DNA of 64,000 nucleotides from SXOA01 sp046153945 (GCA_046153945.1 JBJXFF010000086.1:1-64000); one strand, 5' to 3'; numbered from the stretch's first letter, positions 31,554 to 41,083 are shown. Translations and numbers: made by a program. The notes: generated from the letters alone by a model not told the origin.

Positions 31554-33143
31554 ATGCGATTTTCTTCCCTTCCGGTCCGCATCGCCTTTGGATGTGCTGC
31601 CTGGCTGCTGACTGCTTCGTGTCTACCGCTCTGGGCCGAGGAGAAGCCGGAGGCGAAGCGAGATGTTTTGGCCGCGAAGATTCACGAGTTGACGCACGCC
31701 CCGCACTATCGGCATGCCCACTGGGGGATGCTGTTTTTCGATCTCAACTCGGGGGAAGTGATCTATCAGGAGAATGCCGACAAGCTATTCGCGCCGGCTT
31801 CGACGACCAAGTGCTTCACCGTGGCGACAGCCCTCGATGGGCTCGGTGCCGATTACCGTTTCCACACGCCCGTTTACCGCCGTGGCGACGTGACGGACAC
31901 TGGAGAGCTGAAGGGTGATCTCATCCTGGTGGCGAGCGGCGATCTGACGATGGGGGGGCGGACGACGGAGAAAGGGGAGATTGCTTTCACGAACTCCGAT
32001 CACACCTACGCCACCTTTAGCGAGGATGCCTCGCTCACGTCACCCGATCCGCTCGCCGGCCTGAACGAAATTGCCCGCCAGATCGCGGCCTCGGGAATCA
32101 AGAAAGTGAGTGGCGACTTGCTGGTGGACGACCGGCTCTTCGAGCACGCCGAAGGAAGCGGCAGCGGGCCCGGGAACATCACTCCGATTATCGTCAACGA
32201 CAACGTCCTGGACTTCCTGATTGAACCGACCGAGGCGGGCCAGCCGGCGAAGGTCACGGTCCGACCGCCGACGAAGCTCTACGACATAAAGCTCGACATG
32301 CAAACCGTGGAAAAAGGAAGCAAGGTCGAGACGTGGATTCGCGTCGATGGAAACAAGCTCACGTTCAGTGGCAAGATACCTGCCAGCCGCGCTCCGCTGG
32401 TGCGGATTTACGAAGTTCCCGATCCCGCCGGCTGGGCTCGTTCACTCCTCATCGAGGCGCTGCAGCGCGCCGGGGTCGAAGTCTCCGCCCCCATTTCCAT
32501 CCGTCATCCGGAAATAAAATTGCCGGCCAAGGAGGAGATTGAGAAACTAACCCGCGTTGCCGAACTTGAATCACCTCCATTCTCCGAAAACGCTCGACTC
32601 ATATTGAAGGTCAGCCACAATCTGCACGCCAGCACGCTGCCGCTCCTCGTTGCGGCACACCAAGGCAAGCGAACACTGGCCGACGGCCTGCGGCTGGAGC
32701 ACGCTTTCCTGAAAAAAGCGGGCGTGGAAGCAGACGCCATTTCCTTTGGCGGCGGAGCGGGTGGCGCGCGGGGAGACTACGTTACGCCGAAGGCAACTGT
32801 CGAACTGCTCGTGGCCATGACGGCCCGCAAGGATTTCGCGCTCTACGAGCGGGCCATGCCGTCTCTTGGCGTCGATGGGACTTTAGCTAAAAGCATCAGC
32901 CAGGAAAGTCCCGCGCGGGACAAGGTCCACGCCAAAACGGGGACCCTCCTCTGGGATGACCTGCTGCAAGGGAACTCGCTACTTACCAGCAAAGCCCTCG
33001 CCGGTTATATGACCACCGCCAAAGGGCGGAAACTCGCCTTTGCCGCCTTCGTCAACGGCGTTCATCTTCGCGATGGAGTCGATACGAAGAAGGTTGGGGG
33101 AGACTTGGGGAAGCTGGCGGAGATCGTGTACCTGGAACGTTGA
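31554..33143 (+). CDS. dacB: D-alanyl-D-alanine carboxypeptidase/endopeptidase (PBP4 type, S13)
   Basis: A 529-residue penicillin-binding protein with a signal peptide (start ATG 31554, MRFSSLPVRIAFGCAAWLL). The three active-site motifs of serine S13 peptidases are visible: SXXK in APASTTKCF, SXN in VSHNLHAS, and KTG in VHAKTGTLL. It is expected to trim or open peptidoglycan cross-links in the periplasm. Length and motif spacing fit PBP4. Its presence fits the finding that Planctomycetes have peptidoglycan. It stands as a single gene. Confidence 0.9.
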   Translation: MRFSSLPVRIAFGCAAWLLTASCLPLWAEEKPEAKRDVLAAKIHELTHAPHYRHAHWGMLFFDLNSGEVIYQENADKLFAPASTTKCFTVATALDGLGADYRFHTPVYRRGDVTDTGELKGDLILVASGDLTMGGRTTEKGEIAFTNSDHTYATFSEDASLTSPDPLAGLNEIARQIAASGIKKVSGDLLVDDRLFEHAEGSGSGPGNITPIIVNDNVLDFLIEPTEAGQPAKVTVRPPTKLYDIKLDMQTVEKGSKVETWIRVDGNKLTFSGKIPASRAPLVRIYEVPDPAGWARSLLIEALQRAGVEVSAPISIRHPEIKLPAKEEIEKLTRVAELESPPFSENARLILKVSHNLHASTLPLLVAAHQGKRTLADGLRLEHAFLKKAGVEADAISFGGGAGGARGDYVTPKATVELLVAMTARKDFALYERAMPSLGVDGTLAKSISQESPARDKVHAKTGTLLWDDLLQGNSLLTSKALAGYMTTAKGRKLAFAAFVNGVHLRDGVDTKKVGGDLGKLAEIVYLER

Positions 33144-33327
33144 CTCGTAATTTTCCGGTCACTGGCCGACTCCAGGGGTGTGAGTCCACGCTCGAAAAAC
33201 GAGGGTTGGGCTGATTTCAGGTTGCAAAAGCTACCAGCCGGCATTTCCCCGCGTTACACTAGAGAACGTCATCAGGGGTTTGCTCAATTCAAGGCACCGG
33301 CAGGGTGCAAACGGCTGGAGAGTCGCC

Positions 33328-35040
33328 ATGACTACTGTTTCTTGTCCGAAATGCAACGATCAGGTGAGTGTGCCGTCGAGTGCGCCGCGGAGCGCCCGGG
33401 TTCGCTGCCCGCTGTGCCAGGAAGAATACGATCTGGCCGACGCCCTCGCCCAGTTGCCGCCGGCGCTCATCATCGTTAGCGCCGCCGTTACCGATGAGCC
33501 CGTTCTCGCGGCTGTCGGCGGGATGGACGCGGCCACGGGCTCACACATTGGCTCGGAAATGGATCACGGTTTTGACAGCCATCTGGAAGGACACTCCAGT
33601 AAGGAGTATTCCACGGGCGTGCTTGACGCGGCACCGTCGCGAGAAGACATGGTTTCCGCCCCTACCCCTTCCTTCCGCGCTGCTCCGCGGCCGAAGCGGA
33701 AAGAGAAGAGCATGGTGGGGGAGCTGGTGAAAATTGTGCTGGGGGGCGTGGTTGGGATTGGACTGGCGATTGTCATTTTGTGGTGGGGGCCGGGTGTGGA
33801 CCTGGGTCTGGCACCGACGATCGCCAAAGTGAGCTGGATGAAGTGGGTGCTGCCGCCAAAGTTCCGTGACGCCGAAGTGAACAAGGAAGTGAATCCCGAG
33901 GAGCCGCAGCCGCTGAATAATGACAAGGGCAATGGCGGGGGAAAGGAATCCAAGCCGAGCAAGCCCGGCAAGCTGGGGGATGATCCGCGGTTCAGCGAGG
34001 CGCTTAAGAACAGCGGAACGCCCAAGGCCAGCGGCACCTTTGCCAAGAACGAGAAGGCCAAGAGGAAGACCGAAGAGAAAGATCCCCTCGACACCTCCGA
34101 CCCCTTCGCGCCCGAACCGAAGAGTGGGGATGGTGAACTGAAGATTGAAGGCCCGCTTTCGATCGAACCCAAAGAAACCAAGAAGACGCCGGAGCCCGCC
34201 AAGAACAAGCCGGCAACCACTGAGGAGCCAAGCACAGAAGATCCTTTCAAGTTGCCTGAAGAGAAGCCGGCGAAGCCGACTAAACCGGTTGAGCCGAAAG
34301 ATGAGACGCCGGCGGAAGTACCGACTGAGAAGCCGAAGGAAGAAAAACCTGCCGAGAAACCCAAGGAGGAACCTGCCGACGAGAAGCCGGGAGAAGAGAA
34401 GCCCACCACCGAAAAGCCCAAGGAAGAGAAGCCCGAGGAAAAACCTGCGGAGCCGACGGAGACGCCGGCCAAGGAACCCCCTGCCGCGGCTGCGAATCTG
34501 ACCGAAGGGATCGATGCCGCCAATGCCGCGGCGAAGGCTTTCGATGCCACCGATGCGGGGGACAAGGAAGCTCGCAAGACGGCGATTGTCGCGCTGTACA
34601 ACGCGTATTCCGGCCTGGGCCGCGCGGTGGAGCAGGTCAATCTCGAAGATGCCGACAATGCGGAAAAACTCCCCGCCCTGAAACAGTCATTGACTCAAGC
34701 CGCCAATGAGCCCCAGAAGCTCAACTCGATCGGCATTCTCGCGGGCAAAAAACTCGATGCGGCAGAAGGGGACCTGGGAATACTGCTCGCCGGCACGGTG
34801 AAGGATCTCAAAGCGGCGGGGGGCCATTTTGAAACGACGCTGGAACTCGCCCGCGACAAGCGGCTCGTCATCGTGATTTCCGCCAAGAATCCGCAAGACA
34901 GTTATAAGATTGACGACCAGGTGCTGATCCTTGGCTCGATCGTCCGCGTGCCCAAAGAGAATCTGCCCAATTACAAGGGGGATGCCGAGGTCGTCGTGAA
35001 GAGCGGCCATGCGATGGTGTTGCCGGCCCCGAAGCCGTAG
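33328..35040 (+). CDS. Zinc-ribbon membrane protein with long Pro/Glu/Lys-rich region
   Basis: A 570-residue protein. The N-terminus has a CPKC...CPLC zinc ribbon (residues 6-31) of the MJ0042 type. A single transmembrane segment follows near residues 135-155 (VKIVLGGVVGIGLAIVILWW). The next roughly 240 residues are a low-complexity EKPKEEKP/PEEKP linker, and a helical domain of about 180 residues (AANAAAKAFDATDAGDKEARK to the end) closes the protein. I infer cytoplasmic zinc ribbon and an extended periplasmic linker with a distal domain, but the orientation is not proven. Function unknown. Confidence 0.7.
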   Translation: MTTVSCPKCNDQVSVPSSAPRSARVRCPLCQEEYDLADALAQLPPALIIVSAAVTDEPVLAAVGGMDAATGSHIGSEMDHGFDSHLEGHSSKEYSTGVLDAAPSREDMVSAPTPSFRAAPRPKRKEKSMVGELVKIVLGGVVGIGLAIVILWWGPGVDLGLAPTIAKVSWMKWVLPPKFRDAEVNKEVNPEEPQPLNNDKGNGGGKESKPSKPGKLGDDPRFSEALKNSGTPKASGTFAKNEKAKRKTEEKDPLDTSDPFAPEPKSGDGELKIEGPLSIEPKETKKTPEPAKNKPATTEEPSTEDPFKLPEEKPAKPTKPVEPKDETPAEVPTEKPKEEKPAEKPKEEPADEKPGEEKPTTEKPKEEKPEEKPAEPTETPAKEPPAAAANLTEGIDAANAAAKAFDATDAGDKEARKTAIVALYNAYSGLGRAVEQVNLEDADNAEKLPALKQSLTQAANEPQKLNSIGILAGKKLDAAEGDLGILLAGTVKDLKAAGGHFETTLELARDKRLVIVISAKNPQDSYKIDDQVLILGSIVRVPKENLPNYKGDAEVVVKSGHAMVLPAPKP

Positions 35041-35045
35041 TTTTT

Positions 35046-35077
35046 CACGCGTGCATTTCGCTACCGCTCATGCACCC
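35046..35077. repeat. CACGCGTGCATTTCGC...TCATGCACCC repeat (single unit)
   Basis: The unit matches the halves of the inverted pair at 55183-55300. It covers the start codon chosen for the next gene, so the annotated start may be created by the repeat. Confidence 0.7.
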
Positions 35078-36515
35078 TTCAACTCCACTACTGAAACGCT
35101 GCAGCGGACCCCTGGATCGCCGAACGTGGCTCAGAATCGGCGGCCTGAATTTTGGGGCGCTGGCAGTCGGCTTGCAGCCCTCGCTCGCGGGCGTGCTTAC
35201 CGCAGCGGAGCAGCAAGCGCAGGTCGATAAGGACTTCTCGGTCATCCTCTTTTGGGCCAATGGCGGGCCGAGCCACATCGACCTCTTCGATCTCAAGCCG
35301 GCGGCCCCGGTGGAATATCGCGGGCCGTTCAAGCCGATACGCACGGCGGTTCCCGGAATCGAGATCACCGAGTTGTTGCCGCGGCTGGCGGGAATAGCGG
35401 ACAAGTTCACGCTGATTCGCAGTCTGCATCACGAACGGAACGAACATTCGGGCGGGACACATCGCTTCCTTTCCGGGTATCCGTCCAAAGCCGCGAATCT
35501 GAATCATGGTGAATATCCGGAACTGGGCTCCGTGGTGGCTCGTTCGCTCGATGATCGCGCCGGAGCAGCCGCTCGTCAGCGCGAAATTCCGCTGCTCGTC
35601 GCCAACACGGCTTTCTACGGCGGCGGGCCGGCGTATCTTGGTCCGGCCTACACGCCCTATATGCCGGCTCCGAATCCAATCACCGCGTCGGGGGAAAACG
35701 AATACGACCCGGTGCCGATTTACAACAGCGGTGGCGGGCAGGACGACCTGGCGATTTCGTCCGCGGGTATCCTCAGCCTCACCCGGCGAATGCAGCTTCT
35801 GCAAAATCTCGATGCCTTCCCGCGGCAGCTCGACCGGAGCGGCACGATGGCGGCGCTCGACCGCTTCCAGCAACACGCGGTCGGCATGCTCTCCAGCCCC
35901 CGCGCCCGCGAAGCATTCGATCTAAGCCGCGAAAGCGAGCGGACCCGCGACCGCTATGGCCGCACGCATTTCGGCAAGAGCCTGCTTACCTGCCGCCGCT
36001 TGATTGAAGCTGGCGTGCGGTTCGTGCAGTGTCAGGCGGAGTTCCGCCTCCGTCCGGAAACCGGCGTCACCAGCAACTGGGACGACCATTCGGTCAATTC
36101 ACACATCTTCAAATCCTTCGAAGAGAAACTTCCGTCCTTCGACGAATCCGTCTCGGCTCTGATTGAGGATCTGTCGCTCCGCGGCCTCGACCGGCAAGTG
36201 TTATTCATCTTCTGCGGCGAATTCGGCCGCACACCGAAGATCATGTACAACTCTCCCGAGAAACGTCCGGGGCGGGACCACTGGAACAAAGCGATGAGCG
36301 TGCTGCTCGCCGGCGGCGGATTGAAAATGGGGCAGGTCATCGGCCAGACCAGTGCCAAAGCCGAGGAGCCCGTCAAGCGGGTGATGGACAGCAATTGCCT
36401 GCTCGCCACCATCTATCGCCGCTTCGGCATCGACACGTCTCGCACCTACTCGGACAACTCGGGCCGGCCCATCGCCATCCTGCCCAGTGGGGCGCCGATT
36501 CGGGAATTGTTCTAG
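35070..36515 (+). CDS. DUF1501 protein with twin-arginine leader
   Basis: A 481-residue member of the DUF1501 family, related to sulfatases and alkaline phosphatases. A Tat-type leader is seen in LDRRTWLRIGGLNFGALAVG. FWANGGPSHIDLFDLKP opens the mature domain, and the family core FCGEFGRTPKIMYNSPEKRPGR, with DHW, is present near residue 380. DUF1501 genes are normally paired with a DUF1549/DUF1553 cytochrome gene; none is adjacent here. The start lies inside a repeat unit, so translation could begin a little downstream. Exported, substrate unknown. Confidence 0.85.
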   Translation: MHPSTPLLKRCSGPLDRRTWLRIGGLNFGALAVGLQPSLAGVLTAAEQQAQVDKDFSVILFWANGGPSHIDLFDLKPAAPVEYRGPFKPIRTAVPGIEITELLPRLAGIADKFTLIRSLHHERNEHSGGTHRFLSGYPSKAANLNHGEYPELGSVVARSLDDRAGAAARQREIPLLVANTAFYGGGPAYLGPAYTPYMPAPNPITASGENEYDPVPIYNSGGGQDDLAISSAGILSLTRRMQLLQNLDAFPRQLDRSGTMAALDRFQQHAVGMLSSPRAREAFDLSRESERTRDRYGRTHFGKSLLTCRRLIEAGVRFVQCQAEFRLRPETGVTSNWDDHSVNSHIFKSFEEKLPSFDESVSALIEDLSLRGLDRQVLFIFCGEFGRTPKIMYNSPEKRPGRDHWNKAMSVLLAGGGLKMGQVIGQTSAKAEEPVKRVMDSNCLLATIYRRFGIDTSRTYSDNSGRPIAILPSGAPIRELF

Positions 36516-36554
36516 CCGACCCATTCTCCACAGGTCGCTCAGTCCCGCCGACGA

Positions 36555-36881
36555 TCAGTGATGAGGGGGCATGGTCGGGGTATCGACCATCATCCAGGGA
36601 CGAAAGACGGACTTTTGATAGGCATCCGCGGCAGCCCGATGGTGAAAGACCGCAAGGAACTTGTCGTCCAGCCGATCATCATCCCGATTATCCGAGGCAA
36701 CATCGATCGCCGCCTCGACCTCAAGGGGAGTTATGTTGCGATAGATGGCGATGTAGTCCGCGAAGCGTTGAGCTTCGTGCTTATGAAAAACCGCCCAACC
36801 CTTCAAGTATTCGATTCTCGCAACGAGCAGCCCCAAGGCCGCAGCCAAGGTAACCAGCAGTACTCGCAGCCTATTGCTCAT
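36555..36881 (-). CDS. Small single-pass membrane protein, unknown function
   Basis: A 108-residue protein from ATG 36881: MSNRLRVLLVTLAAALGLLVARI is a signal-anchor, followed by a charged helical region and an FHHRAAADAYQKSVFRPW segment. It runs convergent to the DUF1501 gene. An upstream in-frame start exists at 36932. No domain recognised. Confidence 0.5.
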   Translation of the reverse strand: MSNRLRVLLVTLAAALGLLVARIEYLKGWAVFHKHEAQRFADYIAIYRNITPLEVEAAIDVASDNRDDDRLDDKFLAVFHHRAAADAYQKSVFRPWMMVDTPTMPPHH

Positions 36882-36954
36882 AGGGCACGAGTTTATCAGG
36901 GGGAAATGTTGTGTCAAGAATAATTTTTGCAAAGTCTAACAATTTTTTCTGAGA

Positions 36955-37182
36955 TCAGAATTCCAGCGGCTGACGCTTCTCTACATAAGCTTCTGTTCCT
37001 CGGTCCAGCAGGGCGAAATACCGGCAGTGGGCCTGAAATCGGCCGGTGAACTCCTCGCTCTGCCAGGGAAGACTTTTGCGGCTGCGCCACACCACGTAAT
37101 AGATTGGACAGATTGATGAAGCTGACTCATTAGTTGCTGCAAGTCGTGGATGCATCAATGGTTGTGGCAGAGTCTGAAGCAT
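36955..37182 (-). CDS. Small hypothetical protein
   Basis: A 75-residue frame preceded by a good AGGAG ribosome binding site seven bases upstream of the ATG. The second half (KSLPWQSEEFTGRFQAHCRYFALLDRG) has balanced, protein-like composition. There is no known domain. I keep it mainly because of the ribosome binding site. Confidence 0.45.
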   Translation of the reverse strand: MLQTLPQPLMHPRLAATNESASSICPIYYVVWRSRKSLPWQSEEFTGRFQAHCRYFALLDRGTEAYVEKRQPLEF

Positions 37183-37351
37183 GGTGTTTCTCCTGGAAAA
37201 GGTCCGACTGGGTCATCCTCTCCAGGCGAAATCGGGGTCGATTTGTTACAGTGAGTTTTTGAAATCCCCCTCGATACGGCCTGAACCTGCCGCTGTGACG
37301 CCCTCGTAGCCACACGCGGCCTCGCGTGTCGGCTCTCTTCTTAAAGAACTC

Positions 37352-38716
37352 ATGTCCCTCCTCATCCGCCACGCTACCGTCGTCCTCCCCACCGGCAGCC
37401 AACGGATGTCGGTGCTTGTGGAGGGGTCAAAAATCGCCGCCCTCGATGCCGCCATCCACACCCAGGCCGACGAGGTGGTCGATGCTGCCGGCCTGCATCT
37501 CATCCCCGGTGTAATTGACGACCAGGTTCATTTCCGCGAGCCCGGCCTGACCCACAAAGAGGACCTGCACACCGCCAGTCGGGCGTGCGCCAAGGGTGGC
37601 GTCACCACCTTCCTGGAAATGCCCAACACCAAGCCGGCCGCCATCACGCAGGACCGGCTGAACGAGAAGCTCGCCTTGGCCGCTGAAAAGTCTCTGGTCA
37701 ACTACGGCTTTTACATCGGGGCCACCACGAGCAATACCGATGAGCTTAAGAAAATCACTCGCACCCCCGGCATCAAAATCTTCATCGGCTCCAGCACGGG
37801 CGATTTGCTCGTCGATGAGCAGTCGGCACTGGAGCGGATCTTCGCGGAGACGACGCTCCCCATCTGCGCCCACTGTGAGGATGAATCAACAATCCGGCAG
37901 AACACAGCTCGCCTCCTCGCGGCGAGCGGGGGGCGTGAGCCCCCTGATACTAAGGCTCTGACTCTGGCCGATCACTCCCGCATCCGCGACCATGCCGCAG
38001 CCGTCATCGCCACGCGGCGGGCGATGGACCTCGCCTTTCGCCATAACCACCGTTTCCATGTCTTGCACGTTTCCACCGCGGACGAATGTGAACTGCTCGT
38101 CGACCATCGCAACCTCATCACGGCCGAGGCCTGTCCGCATCATCTTTTCTTCAACACTGACGACTATGCCCGGCTCGGCACTCTCGTCCAGATGAACCCC
38201 TCCCTCAAAACAGCCGCCGACAGCCGCCGCCTCTGGCAGGCCCTCCTCGAAGGGCGCATTCAAGTCATCGCCACCGACCATGCCCCACACACACTGGAAG
38301 AAAAACAGCAGCCCTACCCCAAATCCCCCTCCGGCCTCCCCGCAGTGGAGAACTCCCTGGCACTAATCTTGAATCAGGTCTCCCTCGGCCTTTGCACGAT
38401 CGAGCAAGTCGTTCACTGGATGTGCGACGCCCCCGCCCGCGTCTGGGACATCGTGAACAAAGGGCGCATCACCCCCGGCTACGACGCCGACCTCGTCCTC
38501 GTCGATTTGAACAAATCAGCGACCATCCTCAATGAGAATCAGGAAACCAAATCTCGCTGGTCCCCCTGGCACGGCACCACGCTCACCGGTTGGCCGGTAC
38601 GAACCTGGGTAATGGGGCAGGAGGTGTTTCGTGATGGCAAGATTGACGATGCGGTTCGCGGCCAGGAGGCAACCTACGATCACGCCCGGGGAGGATATTG
38701 GCGAACCCGGGGATAG
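37352..38716 (+). CDS. pyrC: Dihydroorotase
   Basis: A 454-residue class I-type dihydroorotase, which cyclises carbamoyl aspartate to dihydroorotate in pyrimidine synthesis. Metal-binding features are DDQVHFREPG (first His of the usual HxH replaced by Gln), the LHVST histidine, ACPHHLFF, and ATDHAPHT with the catalytic aspartate. I recall the DQVHFREPG variant from a subset of bacterial homologues. A family C REP unit at 37921-37949 is translated in frame (RLLAASGGREPPDTK) between the CAHCEDE strand and RIRDHAAAVIATRRA. The gene is monocistronic by spacing. Confidence 0.88.
   Translation: MSLLIRHATVVLPTGSQRMSVLVEGSKIAALDAAIHTQADEVVDAAGLHLIPGVIDDQVHFREPGLTHKEDLHTASRACAKGGVTTFLEMPNTKPAAITQDRLNEKLALAAEKSLVNYGFYIGATTSNTDELKKITRTPGIKIFIGSSTGDLLVDEQSALERIFAETTLPICAHCEDESTIRQNTARLLAASGGREPPDTKALTLADHSRIRDHAAAVIATRRAMDLAFRHNHRFHVLHVSTADECELLVDHRNLITAEACPHHLFFNTDDYARLGTLVQMNPSLKTAADSRRLWQALLEGRIQVIATDHAPHTLEEKQQPYPKSPSGLPAVENSLALILNQVSLGLCTIEQVVHWMCDAPARVWDIVNKGRITPGYDADLVLVDLNKSATILNENQETKSRWSPWHGTTLTGWPVRTWVMGQEVFRDGKIDDAVRGQEATYDHARGGYWRTRG
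37921..37949. repeat. Family C REP unit inside pyrC
   Basis: GGCGAGCGGGGGGCGTGAGC followed by CCCCTGATA. A GGGGC-GTGA-GCCCC hairpin with the same flanks as the pair at 19340. The frame is preserved. Confidence 0.85.
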
Positions 38717-38813
38717 GATTTAGGTTTGCCGCGGGGTCGACAAACTGAGTATCGCTGAGAACCGGATTCAACTACACTACCGGAAGTCATTGGCGACTAC
38801 AAAAGGAAGTTCG

Positions 38814-40160
38814 ATGGGGGATCGCCGCGAATTCATTCGACTCGGACTTTCTGGTCTGGCGAGCCTCAGCCTTCCGCTTTTGTACCGTCTCCGCGCCGTG
38901 GCAGCCGCTCCTGTCGGCAAGCCCAAGGCGATGATCGTGGTCTTTTTGCACGGCGGGGCCAGTCATCTGGAGACCTGGGACCCGAAGCCGGACGCGCCGC
39001 TGGAATATCGCGGCCCGTTTCAGACCATCGCTACTCAGACGCCGGGACTGCGGTTTTGTGAACGGCTCCCTAAGCAAGCGGCAATCTCTAACAAATTCAC
39101 CATCGTCCGCTCGATGGTTCATTCCGGGTTCTGCCACGGCATCGGCCAGCAGCAGATGTTTACCGGCCACGAAATTCGCGAATTCAAGCCGCAGTCCCCG
39201 CACCCGGAATTTCTCTCCATCACTAATCGCCTGCGGGGGAGTGCCGGCCGGTTGCTGCCGAATTACGTCGGCGCGCCGCCGATTCCCTATCTGGGTTCCG
39301 CGTATCTGGGGCCGGCCTACGAGGCATTCGGCGTTTCCGGCGATCCAAACTTGCCCGAGTTCCGAGTGGCTAACATGGGAGCCGCCGGCAAGGAGAGCCT
39401 CGATCAGATACAGCGGCGAATGGGGCTGCGGGCTCGGCTGGACAATCTCGCTCGGGGCATTGATCAGCGTGGGAACATGCAGGCAGGTGACGAATTCGAG
39501 CAATTGGCCTGGAACATGCTCGCTTCCCCTGCGGCTCGAAACGCTTTCGATTTAACCAAGGAAGAGGCCGCTGTGCGGGACCGCTATGGCCGCAATACCT
39601 GGGGTCAGCAATGCTTGCTGGCTCGCCGGTTGGTAGAGGCAGGAGTCGAACTCGTGACCACGACGCTTGCTGGGCCTATCTGCGGCCGAGTTCAAAATTG
39701 GGATGACCACGCCGTCAATCACCACGTCTTCGACGCCATGGCGGCGCGGGCTCCGTACTTCGACCAGGCCGTGGCCGCGCTCATTTCCGACATTTACGAG
39801 CGTGGACTCGACCAGCAAGTCATGGTCCTCGTAACGGGCGAATTCGGTCGCACTCCCAAAATCTCCTACGCCGCCGACAGCGGCAGCGGCGTGATGCAGC
39901 CGGGACGAGACCATTGGCCCCGTGCGACCTCCATGATGTTCGCGGGAGGCGGTCTGGAAACTGGCCAGGTCATCGGCGGCACCGACCGCCGCGGCGAGGA
40001 CGTGATTGAGCGACGAATCACCGTCCACGATTTCCTGGCCACCGTCTACCGCCACCTGGGGGTCAACGCCAGCAAGGTCCAGTTCCAGGACTTCTCGGGC
40101 CGGCCTATTCCGATTCTTAACGAGGGGACTCCGATACCCGAGCTGCTGGCGAAGGGCTGA
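38814..40160 (+). CDS. DUF1501 protein with twin-arginine leader
   Basis: A 448-residue DUF1501 protein. ATG 38814 has an AAGGAAG ribosome binding site and starts MGDRREFIRLGLSGLASLSL, a Tat-type leader. VFLHGGASHLETWDPKPDAPLEYRG opens the domain, and TGEFGRTPKISYAADSGSG with GRDHW and FAGGGLETGQVIGGTD is the core near residue 340-390. No cytochrome partner gene is next to it. It differs clearly from the 35070 copy. Confidence 0.87.
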   Translation: MGDRREFIRLGLSGLASLSLPLLYRLRAVAAAPVGKPKAMIVVFLHGGASHLETWDPKPDAPLEYRGPFQTIATQTPGLRFCERLPKQAAISNKFTIVRSMVHSGFCHGIGQQQMFTGHEIREFKPQSPHPEFLSITNRLRGSAGRLLPNYVGAPPIPYLGSAYLGPAYEAFGVSGDPNLPEFRVANMGAAGKESLDQIQRRMGLRARLDNLARGIDQRGNMQAGDEFEQLAWNMLASPAARNAFDLTKEEAAVRDRYGRNTWGQQCLLARRLVEAGVELVTTTLAGPICGRVQNWDDHAVNHHVFDAMAARAPYFDQAVAALISDIYERGLDQQVMVLVTGEFGRTPKISYAADSGSGVMQPGRDHWPRATSMMFAGGGLETGQVIGGTDRRGEDVIERRITVHDFLATVYRHLGVNASKVQFQDFSGRPIPILNEGTPIPELLAKG

Positions 40161-40185
40161 TAGATCCCATCCCCCTTTTTTTCTT

Positions 40186-40262
40186 CCTCCGCGGTCTCTG
40201 CGCCTCCGCGTGATGCTATGCTGACATTAGAACATCACGCGGAGGCGCAGAGTCCGGAGAGG
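40186..40262. repeat. CCTCCGCG...CGCGGAGG inverted repeat after the DUF1501 gene
   Basis: TCTGCGCCTCCGCGTGATG at 40196-40214 pairs with CATCACGCGGAGGCGCAGA at 40233-40251, with a loop of about 18 bases. It lies between convergent genes and could also act as a terminator, although no T-run follows. Confidence 0.8.
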
Positions 40263-40268
40263 TAAGAC

Positions 40269-41066
40269 CTACTGAGGTTTGAACTCCCAATAGCGGTCTC
40301 GGTCTTCTGGCTCTGGGTCGGGTTCCTCAAAAGCGATAACATCCTGTGGGTCGACCCATTCGAAATAACAATCCTTTTCGACCACGACTGTTTTCCCTGG
40401 AAGGACTGACCTAACCGGAAGCCATATCCCTCCTTCCAAAATGGCATCGGTGTTACGCCGTTTTCCTCGAATCCCAATAGTTAAGTATGGAAGGATATCC
40501 TTCGAGCCGTTGTGTACTTCGAACTGGATACTGCCATTTTCGCTTATCCCGATCAGTCGCCAACGAAACTTACCGCGGGACTCAACGATCGATCTCTCTT
40601 GATCGCTGAAAGGTGGAGGACCGCACTCAATGGCTTGCCATTCCTTCTTCTTGTAACGCTTTCTTGCTGCGACACATTTTTTCCGAAGCCATTCCTCAAA
40701 GCCGTCGGCAGTCTTCTTGATACCCTGTTTGTAATAAGACTCAAAGACCGCGGATTCGCGGCCGTCCATAAGCTGCTCTTCCTTAAAATACGCCGACGAT
40801 GTCCACGTTCCTCCAAACTGGACTAATGGCTCACCCTTGGAGGTATTGAATTTTCTAGGACCAGCATGCACGGTCACGTAGTAGTAACCATCGCGTCGGT
40901 AGAGTTTTGCATTTCCGAATAGGAGCACAAACTCCTTGTAAGACAGGGGAAGTCCGGAGTCAGACTCATCCACAGGCTTTCGAAGTTCTGGTGCAGCTGG
41001 GCCATCCACAAGATGGAACTTTCGCGTCTTGATTTTCGCCATCTCATCTGCGAGCCATTCAAACAT
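40269..41066 (-). CDS. SUKH (SMI1/KNR4)-like protein
   Basis: A 265-residue soluble protein. LPLSYKEFVLLFGNAKLYR near residue 43 resembles the SUKH-superfamily signature, known mostly from immunity proteins and regulators. A C-terminal beta-rich region (GSIQFEVHNGSKDILPYLTIGIRG) resembles a carbohydrate or ligand-binding sandwich. The gene follows the DUF692 gene by only 17 bases on the same strand, suggesting an operon. Base composition looks less GC-rich than neighbouring genes, consistent with acquisition. Assignment is tentative and no toxin gene is adjacent. Confidence 0.5.
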   Translation of the reverse strand: MFEWLADEMAKIKTRKFHLVDGPAAPELRKPVDESDSGLPLSYKEFVLLFGNAKLYRRDGYYYVTVHAGPRKFNTSKGEPLVQFGGTWTSSAYFKEEQLMDGRESAVFESYYKQGIKKTADGFEEWLRKKCVAARKRYKKKEWQAIECGPPPFSDQERSIVESRGKFRWRLIGISENGSIQFEVHNGSKDILPYLTIGIRGKRRNTDAILEGGIWLPVRSVLPGKTVVVEKDCYFEWVDPQDVIAFEEPDPEPEDRDRYWEFKPQ

Positions 41067-41083
41067 CACGAACCTCCCTTTGA

